From NCBI GenBank assembly GCA_944388695.1, contig CALXJT010000005.1, forward strand, positions 1 through 49,238: 49,238 nucleotides of DNA. The letters are read 5' to 3'. The first letter of the stretch is position 1; the number at the start of each line of letters is the position of its first letter. The stretch comes from an uncultured Clostridia bacterium (GTDB taxonomy: Bacteria; Bacillota; Clostridia; TANB77; CAG-508). Under the pieces are notes generated by a model. It was not told where the DNA came from, searched no databases, and saw nothing but the letters and a program-made list of their open reading frames with translations. Shown piece after piece: positions 27,322 through 36,336 of the stretch. The position numbers and the translations under genes are program-made.

Positions 27322-27349
27322 CTAATACATTATCCCTTCTTATAATTTA

Positions 27350-28567
27350 TTAATTTGAACTCAAAGAGTTTTCAGAAGAATGACTACATATATGTTTTCT
27401 TGTAAGTTCCATTAAGTCTAATCTTGTAAATCCCTCAACTTGAGTTTTACTTCTATCTTCCTTTAATTTTTCTTGTAACAAATTTTGAATACTCTTTTTA
27501 TTATTTTCATTTTTCATATCAATATAATCTATAATTATAATACCGCCAATATCTCTTAATCTAATTTGTTTTGCAATTTCCAATGTTGCTTCTTTATTCA
27601 CTATAAAAATTGTTTGCTCCAAATCCTTACTTCCTGTAAACTTACCAGTATTAACATCTATTGCAGTTAATGCTTCTGTCTTATCTATTGTAATAAAACC
27701 TCCAGATTTCAGCCAAACTTTTCTCTTTTGCATTTTTTCTACTTGATGTTCTATATCATAGATATTAAAAATTTTGAAATCTTTTTCTAATTCTACTTTT
27801 ACATCATCATTCTTTAAAAATTGACCAACATAATTTTTAATTTTTTTATACTCGTCTTCAGAATTTACTACAACCCTAGAAATCCCTTTACTCATTAAAT
27901 CTATAAGCATTTTTTCTACTATTGTCTCTGAAGCATATAATAATTGAGCTGACTTTCCTTTCAAATTATTATATCTATTCTCAATTTCTTTCCATTTTTC
28001 CTCTAAAATTTTTATATCTTCAATAATTTCTTTTTCTTTTCCTTTTGAAGAAGTTCTTATAATTACACCATTATTTTTAGAAAGACAACTTTTAGCAATT
28101 TTAATTAATCTTTTTTGTTCTTCTACATCTTCAATTTTTTGTGATACTGTAACTATATCTGTATTTGGTAATAAAGCTACATATCTACCTGGTAAATTAA
28201 CATGTGTAGAAACTCTTGCACCTTTTTGTTCATTACTATCTTTCTTTATTTGAACTAAAACAGAATCTCCCACTTTAACAATATCTGAAATTTTAGATGA
28301 ACTTTTTCTTGCTTTATCTGTTGGAAGATTTTTTATATCTTTTTGAGGCAAAAGATCCTCTATATGAATAAAAGCATTTCTATCTGTTCCAATATCCACA
28401 AAAGCTGATTGCATTCCACCTATTATATCCTTTATTTTTCCCAAATAGATATTTCCTTCTTTTCTATTATCTTCATCCTCTTCTTCATAATATTCTATTA
28501 AATTACCATTTTGAACTAATGCTATTTTTGTTTTTTCTTTTTCTTTCTGCACTAATATTTCTAACAT
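27350..28567 (-). CDS. rng: ribonuclease E/G family protein, short C-terminus
   Basis: RNase G/E enzymes make endonucleolytic cuts in AU-rich single-stranded RNA. The 405-residue protein has the split S1 domain near the N-terminus (GNIYLGKIKDIIGGMQSAFVDIG, NAFIHIEDL) and an RNase H-like portion. The catalytic aspartates lie in TAIDVNTGKFTGS (about 300-312) and GGIIIIDYIDM (about 343-353). It ends at ELTRKHICSHSSENSLSSN, so it lacks the CPxC zinc-link and the small domain that holds E. coli enzymes in dimers. No frameshift is evident just beyond the stop. It is 28 bases upstream of rimO. The start ATG at 28567 is in a weak upstream context. Confidence 0.93.
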   Translation of the reverse strand: MLEILVQKEKEKTKIALVQNGNLIEYYEEEDEDNRKEGNIYLGKIKDIIGGMQSAFVDIGTDRNAFIHIEDLLPQKDIKNLPTDKARKSSSKISDIVKVGDSVLVQIKKDSNEQKGARVSTHVNLPGRYVALLPNTDIVTVSQKIEDVEEQKRLIKIAKSCLSKNNGVIIRTSSKGKEKEIIEDIKILEEKWKEIENRYNNLKGKSAQLLYASETIVEKMLIDLMSKGISRVVVNSEDEYKKIKNYVGQFLKNDDVKVELEKDFKIFNIYDIEHQVEKMQKRKVWLKSGGFITIDKTEALTAIDVNTGKFTGSKDLEQTIFIVNKEATLEIAKQIRLRDIGGIIIIDYIDMKNENNKKSIQNLLQEKLKEDRSKTQVEGFTRLDLMELTRKHICSHSSENSLSSN

Positions 28568-28640
28568 TTTATTTTATCACCTAATCCTTTTACATTTATG
28601 AGTTTAATTTAGTTAAAATACATCTTAAATCTATTTATTA

Positions 28641-28743
28641 CTATTATTTTTTACTTACTTTATCAAATAATATTCGAAGTCTCGAAGTATTCAATACCCT
28701 ATATAGAATAATTTTTTACTTATATTATAAAATAATATTCTAA
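28641..28743. repeat. two-copy 65-bp-period repeat after pth
   Basis: A segment at about 28641-28677 recurs at about 28706-28743 (shared TTTTTTACTTA...AATAATATTC), 65 bases apart. The second copy abuts the pth stop codon. This resembles the 3'-end repeats of rimO, rqcH and the debranching enzyme, but is shorter and more AT-rich, so it is less certain. Confidence 0.55.
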
Positions 28744-29297
28744 TTAAATTTATTCATGGCTCTTTCAAGACCATTTCTTAAAATTTCCTCAACAGCCTCT
28801 GCTGCCTCTTTAGTTCCTTTAGCCAAAATTTCTTGTTCCTCTTTTGGAACATGTCCAATCACATAATCAATTTTATTAAAATCATTCTCTGGTCTACCAA
28901 CACCTACTCTAATTCTTGGAAACTCTTCAGTTTTCAATTCACTTACAATAGATTTCATTCCATTATGAGAACCTGGTCCTCCTTTTTTACGAATCTTTAT
29001 AATACCTTTTTCAATATCCATATCATCATATATAACTAAAATATTTTCAGGCGAAATTTTATAAAAATCCATTACTTCTTTTATAGACTTTCCACTCAAA
29101 TTCATATAAGTTTGTGGTTTCAATAAAATAACTTTTTTTCCTTCTATTTCAGCAATAGTATACAGTCCCTGGAAATTTCTCTTTGAAACTTTTAAACCAT
29201 ACTTATCTGCTAATATATTAATTGTATCAAATCCCATATTATGTCTTGTATGTGAATACTCTTCTTCTGGATTTCCTAAACCTACAACTAAAAACAT
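28740..29297 (-). CDS. pth: peptidyl-tRNA hydrolase
   Basis: Pth recycles peptidyl-tRNAs released from ribosomes. The 185-residue protein has LGNPEEEYSHTRHNMGFD with catalytic His19, LLKPQTYMNLSGKSI, VIYDDMDIEKGIIKIRKKGG and GPGSHNGMKSI, all family hallmarks. The promoter at 29322-29350 and GAAAGGAAGAG precede the ATG. It is followed by the rng-rimO pair on the same strand after a gap of about 170 bases. Confidence 0.97.
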   Translation of the reverse strand: MFLVVGLGNPEEEYSHTRHNMGFDTINILADKYGLKVSKRNFQGLYTIAEIEGKKVILLKPQTYMNLSGKSIKEVMDFYKISPENILVIYDDMDIEKGIIKIRKKGGPGSHNGMKSIVSELKTEEFPRIRVGVGRPENDFNKIDYVIGHVPKEEQEILAKGTKEAAEAVEEILRNGLERAMNKFN

Positions 29298-29321
29298 ATC
29301 TCTCTTCCTTTCACAATCTAT

Positions 29322-29350
29322 ATTTTACATGATTTTACAATTTTTTTCAA
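29322..29350 (-). promoter_or_regulatory. sigma-A promoter for pth
   Basis: On the minus strand TTGAAA (29345-29350), exactly 17 bases, then TAAAAT (29322-29327), about 25 bases before the start codon. Confidence 0.65.
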
Positions 29351-29382
29351 CCCTTGATTGTAAATAATTTTATGGTCAATTG

Positions 29383-29520
29383 TGGTTAATTGGGGACGGG
29401 TACAAATTAGCCATAAATTTTTAATGGTTAATTGGAAACGGGTACAGATTAGCTATAAGTTTTTTAATGGTCAATTGGGACCCGTCCCCAATTGACCATT
29501 TACCATTTTACCATTAGCTA
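29383..29520. repeat. 42-43-bp tandem repeats with REP-like GGGGACGGGT core after dnaE
   Basis: Two full copies (29383-29424 and 29425-29467) and a third, rearranged one from 29468 carry TGGTTAATTGGGGACGGGTA or variants. Each copy ends in an ATTAGCTATAAG-like block. The same 12-base block at 29512-29523 is the end of the dnaE coding region (stop at 29514). The third copy contains a perfect 12-bp inverted repeat TGGTCAATTGGG / CCCAATTGACCA (29468-29479, 29487-29498), which may act as the dnaE terminator. Confidence 0.85.
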
Positions 29521-32500
29521 TAAGCAACATTTTCTTTGCCTAAAATTTCCTCAAAAATATTTAAAACATCTGCAGTTAAGAAAATTCCTCCACATGGCCT
29601 TTTTTCGCCATCAACTACAACATAAACTTGAACATTACTTCTATCACCAGAAAAATATTTAATAGCACCTCTTAATCTCTTTTTTATATCTTCTGGTACA
29701 TCACTTATATCTAGATTCAAGCTCTTACTTTTTTGTTCTGCAAAATCACTTATACTATTAGCTATAATACTTGTACTATCATCTTCTTTTATGCTTAACC
29801 TACCATCTACAATAACAATATTCTCCTCAACAAGAGATTCTCGACCTTGAATATAAGCAGTCTCAAAAACAATTATCTCCACACTACCATATAAGTCTTC
29901 TATAGTCACAAATGCCATTATCTTGTTATTTTTAGTATATTTTTTCTTTATTGATGTAATAATTCCAACAATCTTCACTCTTGCACCATCTTTAAATCTA
30001 GGTGCAGATGTCATCCTAATTTCTTCTCCGTCTTGTTTTGTCTGCATCTGACTATCTAATTCTTTAAGTTCCAATGTATTAATAGTTGATTGTCTTTCAA
30101 TTTGGGCTCTTAACTTTTCCAATGGATGACCTGATAAATAAATACCTAACATCTCTTTTTCCATTGACAATAACTCTTTATTTGATAACTCTTCATGAAC
30201 TTCATAACTATATTTTTTCTCCTGCATTTCTTCTTTTTCTTTGTCACTTCCCAAATCAAACATTGAAACTTGACCATCTAATCCCTTTTTATTTGAGCTT
30301 TGTATTGAATCCATTATTCCTTCAAAAGATGCAAGTAATGTAGCTCTTGTTTGTGGAAACTCTGAAAAAACTCCTGCCTTTATAAAACTCTCTATACATT
30401 TTTTATTTACAGCTTCACCAGCGCTTCTTTCACAAAATTCAATAAAAGATTTAAAAGTTCCATTTTCTTTTCTATCTTTTACAATATTTTGAACAGGAAT
30501 AATTCCTACATTTTTTATACTTCCCAATCCAAAGCGAATTTTTCCATCTTCTACAGTAAATTTCTCACTACTTTTATTAATATCTGGTTTTAAAATTTCA
30601 ATATGTAAATTTTTACATTCATCTATATATTGAGGTATTTTATCTAAATTTCCCAAAAAACTATTTAAAGTTGCTGCCATAAATTCTGCTGGATAATATG
30701 CTTTTAAATATGCTGTTCTATATGCCACAACAGCATAACATGCAGCGTGAGACTTATTAAATGCATATTTTGCAAACTCTGCCATCTCATCAAAGATTTT
30801 ATTAGCAGATTTTTCATCAATTCCATTTCTCACACATCCAGGGACTACTATATTTTCTTCTTCATCTACCTGACCATGAATGAAAACCTCTCTTTCTTTT
30901 GCCATTACATCTAACTTCTTCTTACCCATTGCACGCCTTACTAAATCAGCTCTACCCAAAGAATAACCAGCCAAATCTCTTACTATTTGCATAACTTGTT
31001 CTTGATAAACCATACATCCATAAGTTACATTTAATATTGGTTCCAAACTTGGATGTGTATATTCATTATGACCCGGATGTTGCTTACCTTTAATATATCT
31101 TGGTATCTGATCCATAGGACCTGGTCTATATAAAGAAACACCTGCAATTAAATCTTCCAAACAATCTGGCTTAAGCTCCTTCATAAAATTTGTCATTCCT
31201 TGTGATTCAAATTGAAAAATTCCACAAGTATTCCCATCTTGCCATAATTTATAAACTTTAGGGTCTGACATATCTTTATCAAAAACAACATCTATTCCCT
31301 TATTTTCCTTTACTAAATTAATCGTATCTTGTATTACTGTTAAAGTTCTAAGTCCTAAAAAGTCCATTTTTAGTAATCCCAATTCCTCTAAAGTCGTCAT
31401 TATATATTGAGTTGAAATTTGATTATCTCTTACATAAAGAGGAACATATGTATCTACCGGGTCTTTTGTAATAACTATTCCACAAGCATGTGTTGAAGCC
31501 TGTCTTGGCATTCCTTCTAATTTCATTGCTATATCTAATAATCTTTTTACCTCTGGCTCATTCTCATATTTATTTTTTAATTCTCTATTCTGTTCTAATG
31601 CTTTTTGAATAGTAATATGTAACTCATTAGGTATCATTTTAGCCAAAGTATCAGCATCTGCATATGGTACATCCAAAACTCTTGCAACATCTCTTATAAC
31701 CATCCTAGCAGACATAGTACCAAATGTAATAATCTGTGAAACATGATCATGACCATATTTACGAGACACATAATCAATTACTTCTTGCCTTCTCTCATAG
31801 CAAAAATCAACATCAAAATCAGGCATACTAACTCTTTCAGGATTTAAAAATCTTTCAAAAATCAATCCATACTTTATAGGGTCAATATCAGTTATACCAA
31901 TAGCATAAGCTAAAATTGAACCAGCACCAGAACCACGACCTGGTCCTACAGGAATACCTTGAGATTTTGCATAATGTATAAAATCCCACACAATTAAATA
32001 ATAATCAACATATCCCATTTTCTTTATTACACCAATCTCATATTCTGCCCTATCTAAAATTTCTTTTGATGGATTTTTGCCATATCTTTCTCTTATTCCA
32101 TCATCACATAATTTCTTTAAATAATCATAATGTGTTGGAAACTCTTCAGGAACATCATAATTTGGCAAAATTGTATGACCAAATTCAAATTCCACATTAC
32201 ATTTATCTGCTATCTTCACAGTATTTTCAATTGCATCAGGAAAAGCCTTAAAATACTCTGCCATTTCTTCGGGAGACTTTACATACAATTCATCTGTTTC
32301 AAAACGCATCCTATCAGGGTCACTCATTCTTTTTCCAGTCTGTATGCATAACAAAACCTCATGATGATATGCATCTTCCTTTTTCAAATAATGGGCATCA
32401 TTAGTAGCAACTAAAGGTATATCCAGTTTTCTTGCAAGTTTAACAAGTTTTTGGTTTGCCAATACTTGTTCTGCAATTCCATTATTCTGTATCTCAATAT

Positions 32501-33011
32501 AATAATCTTCTCCAAAAACTTTTTTATGCCACAAAGCTATTTCTTCTGCTTTTTCCTCTTGCCCATTTAATAAAGCTTGATTAACAGCTCCTGCCAAACA
32601 ACCACTAAGTACAATCAATCCCTCATGATATTTTTCTAATATCTCCAAATCTATTCTTGGTTTATAATAATAGCCTTCTACAAATCCCAAAGAAACCAAC
32701 TTACTTAAGTTCTGATAACCCTTTTGATTTTTTGCAAGTAATATTAAATGATAATAATGATTATCAACATTAGGTTCTTTATCAAATCTAGAACGTGGTG
32801 CAACATATACTTCACAACCAATAATAGGTTTTATGCCTTCCTTTTTACAAGCTTTATAAAAGTCAATTGCTCCATACATTACTCCATGGTCTGTAATAGC
32901 CATTGCTTTCATTCCTAATTCTTTCGCTCTCACTGGTAAATCCTTTATTCTATTTGCTCCATCTAATAAACTAAATTCACTATGTATATGTAAATGCACA
33001 AAATCTGGCAT
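29514..33011 (-). CDS. dnaE: DNA polymerase III alpha subunit (DnaE type)
   Basis: This is the replicative or lagging-strand C-family polymerase. The 1165-residue protein has an N-terminal PHP domain (FVHLHIHSEFSLLDG, AITDHGVMYG) and the polymerase palm with GPGRGSGAGS and the catalytic PDFDVDF (about 397-403). It also has YQEQVMQI, a tandem HhH region and a C-terminal OB-fold (VKIVGIITSIKKK, AFVTIEDLYGSVEIIVF). The order PHP-pol-OB without an inserted exonuclease distinguishes DnaE from PolC. A perfect-spacing promoter and AAAAGGAGA precede the ATG. REP-like repeats follow the stop. Confidence 0.98.
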   Translation of the reverse strand: MPDFVHLHIHSEFSLLDGANRIKDLPVRAKELGMKAMAITDHGVMYGAIDFYKACKKEGIKPIIGCEVYVAPRSRFDKEPNVDNHYYHLILLAKNQKGYQNLSKLVSLGFVEGYYYKPRIDLEILEKYHEGLIVLSGCLAGAVNQALLNGQEEKAEEIALWHKKVFGEDYYIEIQNNGIAEQVLANQKLVKLARKLDIPLVATNDAHYLKKEDAYHHEVLLCIQTGKRMSDPDRMRFETDELYVKSPEEMAEYFKAFPDAIENTVKIADKCNVEFEFGHTILPNYDVPEEFPTHYDYLKKLCDDGIRERYGKNPSKEILDRAEYEIGVIKKMGYVDYYLIVWDFIHYAKSQGIPVGPGRGSGAGSILAYAIGITDIDPIKYGLIFERFLNPERVSMPDFDVDFCYERRQEVIDYVSRKYGHDHVSQIITFGTMSARMVIRDVARVLDVPYADADTLAKMIPNELHITIQKALEQNRELKNKYENEPEVKRLLDIAMKLEGMPRQASTHACGIVITKDPVDTYVPLYVRDNQISTQYIMTTLEELGLLKMDFLGLRTLTVIQDTINLVKENKGIDVVFDKDMSDPKVYKLWQDGNTCGIFQFESQGMTNFMKELKPDCLEDLIAGVSLYRPGPMDQIPRYIKGKQHPGHNEYTHPSLEPILNVTYGCMVYQEQVMQIVRDLAGYSLGRADLVRRAMGKKKLDVMAKEREVFIHGQVDEEENIVVPGCVRNGIDEKSANKIFDEMAEFAKYAFNKSHAACYAVVAYRTAYLKAYYPAEFMAATLNSFLGNLDKIPQYIDECKNLHIEILKPDINKSSEKFTVEDGKIRFGLGSIKNVGIIPVQNIVKDRKENGTFKSFIEFCERSAGEAVNKKCIESFIKAGVFSEFPQTRATLLASFEGIMDSIQSSNKKGLDGQVSMFDLGSDKEKEEMQEKKYSYEVHEELSNKELLSMEKEMLGIYLSGHPLEKLRAQIERQSTINTLELKELDSQMQTKQDGEEIRMTSAPRFKDGARVKIVGIITSIKKKYTKNNKIMAFVTIEDLYGSVEIIVFETAYIQGRESLVEENIVIVDGRLSIKEDDSTSIIANSISDFAEQKSKSLNLDISDVPEDIKKRLRGAIKYFSGDRSNVQVYVVVDGEKRPCGGIFLTADVLNIFEEILGKENVAYS

Positions 33012-33070
33012 ATTAAATTCTCCTTTTCATTTATAATTTTTTTACATTCTAGAATTCTTTAATTTTACTG

Positions 33071-33099
33071 ATTATATCATCTTTTCATTTTGCTTTCAA
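33071..33099 (-). promoter_or_regulatory. sigma-A promoter for dnaE
   Basis: On the minus strand TTGAAA (33094-33099), a 17-base spacer and a perfect TATAAT (33071-33076), about 60 bases before the dnaE start codon. An 18-base direct repeat (AATAAAAATGAAAATTC twice) lies immediately upstream. Confidence 0.8.
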
Positions 33100-33136
33100 T
33101 AATTTCAATAAAAATGAAAATTCAATAAAAATGAAA

Positions 33137-33174
33137 ATTCAAGAGACAAGCAAAAATCACCTTATCTCTTGAAT
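33137..33174 (-). terminator. rho-independent terminator for the gene at 33206
   Basis: Arms 33137-33150 and 33161-33174 form a 14-pair hairpin (ATTCAAGAGAtAAG on the minus strand, with one U-G pair) around a 10-base loop. It is followed on the minus strand by a T-rich run. Confidence 0.75.
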
Positions 33175-33205
33175 TCCCAATCAAACTTTGGCAAACTTTT
33201 TACAA

Positions 33206-33535
33206 TTACTCTCTAGTCACCGCAATAGATTTCATCATATTAAAAATTGACCAAATCATCTTATTGTTCCGTCTTGCCTGAATCATCGCAACAACATCCT
33301 TCTGCTTCTTCAACAGAATAACCGGAATTTCTTTCTGATTATTGAGTCTTTCATCAATAAAAATCTCCTCAAAATCCGAATAAATCAAAAAAGCAGATGA
33401 AATCTCATTATTATGCGGATACTCTTTAGCAAACCTTGACATCAACAATAAAAAATCTGCCCGATTAAACTTTCCGGAAAACTCCTTTCCGTCATTCTCT
33501 CTCCACCTAATTGTTACCAGTTCTTCGTTCTGCAT
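33206..33535 (-). CDS. small soluble protein of unknown function
   Basis: The protein has 109 residues from the ATG at 33535, which follows AAAGGAGGTAA. The in-frame extension to 33676 would add a hydrophobic stretch upstream of this strong ribosome binding site and is rejected. It begins MQNEELVTIRWRENDGKEF and ends NMMKSIAVTRE. No membrane segment, cysteine pair or known motif is visible. Base composition looks somewhat richer in G+C than its neighbours, a weak hint of a different origin. It is a single gene with its own terminator. I do not recognise it. Confidence 0.7.
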   Translation of the reverse strand: MQNEELVTIRWRENDGKEFSGKFNRADFLLLMSRFAKEYPHNNEISSAFLIYSDFEEIFIDERLNNQKEIPVILLKKQKDVVAMIQARRNNKMIWSIFNMMKSIAVTRE

Positions 33536-33820
33536 AAAATTACCTCCTTTAGCACAAAGATAACAATTTAAAAATAACCATATGAGAAAGAACCCTATTT
33601 TTTGAAAAAAACAAAAAATACTTAAAACAATTCTTTCCATGTTACATACTATAACACATAAAACAATTTTTTTCAAGAATTATTCACAAACTATATAATA
33701 TTTAAAAAAACAACATTTTACCATTCATATAAAATTCATAAAACCACACTAAAATACTCTTATCAAGAATTTTACAATCACATACCTCAAAATCCAACCA
33801 CTAAATATCATACTAAAAAT

Positions 33821-34534
33821 CTATTTACAAAATCTATGATTACCAATAGTAACCGTCATAGGTCTTGACCAAATCCATTTATTAGTTGCCGTAGCAGGAT
33901 TAAAATAATAAATCGCACCATATGAAGGATCCCATCCATTCATAGCATCTTGTGCAGCCTTCTTTGCTGTAGAATTAGGTGTTAAATTAATTTGTCCATC
34001 ACTAACCGCATCATATGCACCTGATTGATATATAACACCTGCCAAAGTATTTGGAAAAGAACTACTTTTCACCCTATTCAATGTAACTGCCGCAACAGCC
34101 ACTTGACCAGTATATGGCTCACCTCTAGCTTCTGCATACACTAATCTTGCAAGTAAATTCAAATCATTTGAATTTGTAGAACTAGTTGAGCCACTCAAGC
34201 TACCAGAAGATGAATAAATTCCCATTGCTTTTAATGTAGCAGGTCCTGCTATTCCATCAACAGTTAATCCATTTTTCCTCTGAAAATATTTCACCGCTTC
34301 TAATGTTTGACTTCCATAAATCCCATCAACATTACCATTATAATATCCCCATCTCTTAAGTTTAGTTTGTATTTGTCTAACTTCGTCTCCTCTAGAACCA
34401 TATTTTGATAATGCTTCAACTGAATTATTCCCATAAAATAAAGAAAAGCTTCCACCTATTAATAATGCTAAAAACAGAATTATCAAAAATATTACTTTAA
34501 ACTTTTTACTCTTCCATTTTTGTATAAATTTCAT
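33821..34534 (-). CDS. SleB-type spore cortex / cell wall hydrolase
   Basis: SleB-like enzymes are lytic transglycosylases that degrade spore cortex peptidoglycan during germination. The protein (about 237 residues) has a membrane or signal segment (about 16-33) and a peptidoglycan-binding domain (GSRGDEVRQIQTKLKRWGYY ... VKYFQRKNGLTVDGIAGPAT). A Ser/Gly linker leads to the Hydrolase_2 domain, with LARLVYAEARGEPYTGQ (probable catalytic Glu) and AVAAVTLNRVKS through WSRPMTVTIGNHRF. The start ATG at 34534 is preferred on spacing from GGAAGGA; the ATG at 34546 almost touches that site. Its presence implies a spore former. It could also act on vegetative wall. Confidence 0.9.
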   Translation of the reverse strand: MKFIQKWKSKKFKVIFLIILFLALLIGGSFSLFYGNNSVEALSKYGSRGDEVRQIQTKLKRWGYYNGNVDGIYGSQTLEAVKYFQRKNGLTVDGIAGPATLKAMGIYSSSGSLSGSTSSTNSNDLNLLARLVYAEARGEPYTGQVAVAAVTLNRVKSSSFPNTLAGVIYQSGAYDAVSDGQINLTPNSTAKKAAQDAMNGWDPSYGAIYYFNPATATNKWIWSRPMTVTIGNHRFCK

Positions 34535-34687
34535 ATTAAAATTCATTCCTTCCCCACTTCACTATAATGCCTATTGCTTCCATTAAAATCTTTACAATAT
34601 AAAGCATCAAAGCTCAATTAACAATGATTTATTAATATTTTTTACAATAATATAAAATTTATACATAAATTTACTATATATGAAATT

Positions 34688-35710
34688 TTAAGAACAATAT
34701 TCACATAACACTGTTTCTAAACCAATTTGAATATCTATCAAACCTTGTTTAGATTTATAATCCAAATTATTAAGTTCACTTAAAATTCCCTTAAGCTCTT
34801 TTCCTGTAAAATATTTCGCCTGCATTTTATACTTATTAACTAAAAATACTTGATTTGGTTTTAAATTTAAACTTGTAGCCACATCTTTTTTTAAATTAAC
34901 AGCAACTAATGTAAGATATAATTTCTTAAAATGATTATATAAAGTAATTAATATTTTTTGCACAGGTTCTTTTTGATAAATAAGATTTCGATACACGACT
35001 AAAGCTTGTTTCAAATTTCTTCTTCCTAGGCTATCTGTTAAATCAAAAATTACACTTTCTAATTTTTTTATAGATAATAAATCTATCATTTCTTTTTTTA
35101 TCGTTCCACCAGTTCCAACATATTCAATTAATTTTCTAATTTCATTAATTAAATCTTCCATATTAGTTCCACAACATTCCAAAAAATATTGAATAGTCTG
35201 CTTATCTATCTTTACTTGATACATATTACAAATATTTACTAATCTTGCTTCTAATTGAATTGCTTTTTGAAAATTAATTTGACAAACCTCACCACTTGAA
35301 TCAATCCATTTATATAAATTTTGTTTATCAACATCTTCTTCTATAAAAACTAAAACTACATCAGCAGATAAAGTCTTCCAATTTTCTTCTAAATATTTAT
35401 ATAATTTTTCTCTAAATTCTGATATATCACTATTTTTTCTTTTTCCTTCTTTTTTAAATATCCCTGTATTACGAGCGACTATTAATTTTTTAGGATATCC
35501 AAAAGCTGGTGTTTCTATATCTTGAATCATTTCTTTATAATTAGTTTCATCAATTGCTATATAATTAATTCCTTTTATACATTCCCCAAAAAGTTTTCTT
35601 ATCTTTTTTAAACATGTATCAATTAAATAATGTTCTTCACCATATAATAAATATAATGATTTCAAATTTCCTTGTTGTAAATCTTTTTCCAATTTGTCCA
35701 AAGCAACCAT
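34688..35710 (-). CDS. holA: DNA polymerase III delta subunit
   Basis: Delta (YqeN in Bacillus) opens the sliding clamp within the clamp-loader complex. The 340-residue protein has the AAA-like N-terminal part (GNLKSLYLLYGEEHYLIDTC, ending in an EDVDKQNLYKW segment) and the C-terminal collar region (EPVQKILITLYNHFKKLYL, NQVFLVNKYKMQAKYF, NLDYKSKQGLIDIQIGLE). Sequence conservation in this family is low, but the pattern and length fit well. It lies in the same direction as ruvC. A TTTTTAC-rich gap of about 75 bases separates the two. Confidence 0.92.
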   Translation of the reverse strand: MVALDKLEKDLQQGNLKSLYLLYGEEHYLIDTCLKKIRKLFGECIKGINYIAIDETNYKEMIQDIETPAFGYPKKLIVARNTGIFKKEGKRKNSDISEFREKLYKYLEENWKTLSADVVLVFIEEDVDKQNLYKWIDSSGEVCQINFQKAIQLEARLVNICNMYQVKIDKQTIQYFLECCGTNMEDLINEIRKLIEYVGTGGTIKKEMIDLLSIKKLESVIFDLTDSLGRRNLKQALVVYRNLIYQKEPVQKILITLYNHFKKLYLTLVAVNLKKDVATSLNLKPNQVFLVNKYKMQAKYFTGKELKGILSELNNLDYKSKQGLIDIQIGLETVLCEYCS

Positions 35711-35784
35711 TTTTTACCTACTTTCTATTACTTATAATTCAATATTTTCTATGTTTTAGTCTTTTATCTTACCAGTTACATATA

Positions 35785-36270
35785 TTATAATTTTTGAGCA
35801 AATTTACATGAATGTGCATGACAAATAGCCATAGCCATACTATCTGTTATATCATCAAGTTTTGGTAATTTTTCTTCATTTAGTATCATTTTTACCATTC
35901 TTTGAACTTGAATCTTATCAGCTCTACCATATCCAGTTACAGCTTGTTTTACTTGTAATGGTGTATATTCAAAAATATCTAAATTATGCAATCTTGCCGT
36001 AACCAAAATAACTCCTCTTGCTTGTGCAACATTTATTGCAGTTTTGGCATTATTATTGAAAAACAATTCTTCTATTGCCATAGCATCTGGATTATAACTT
36101 TCTATTATCTCACTAAGTTCCTTATTTATCTTCTCTAATCTTAAAGGAAAAGATACCTTTGCTTCTGTTAAAATAGCACCAGATTTTTCTAGCTTAAATT
36201 TATTTCCTATATAATCAATTATACTAAAACCAGTAATTGCAAAACCTGGGTCAATACCTAATATTCTCAT
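35785..36270 (-). CDS. ruvC: Holliday junction endonuclease RuvC
   Basis: RuvC resolves Holliday junctions during recombination. The 161-residue protein has the RNase H-like fold with acidic catalytic residues: Asp7 in LGIDPGFAITGF, Glu67/68 in AIEELFFNNNAKTAI, and the C-terminal DDITDSMAMAICHAH. It also has the family motif YTPLQVKQAVTGYGRADKIQ. ruvA and ruvB, often adjacent, are not in the window. The start ATG follows GAAGG. Confidence 0.97.
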   Translation of the reverse strand: MRILGIDPGFAITGFSIIDYIGNKFKLEKSGAILTEAKVSFPLRLEKINKELSEIIESYNPDAMAIEELFFNNNAKTAINVAQARGVILVTARLHNLDIFEYTPLQVKQAVTGYGRADKIQVQRMVKMILNEEKLPKLDDITDSMAMAICHAHSCKFAQKL

Positions 36271-36336
36271 AATATACCTTCTTTTCTTTCGAATTTCTGT
36301 TCAAATTATAACATAAGTTTTAAAAATTGCAAATAT

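Noticed and set aside
29468..29498. tRNA-like or riboswitch structure after dnaE
   Set aside because: The hairpin lacks any tRNA arms or conserved riboswitch core; it is part of the REP-like repeat array.
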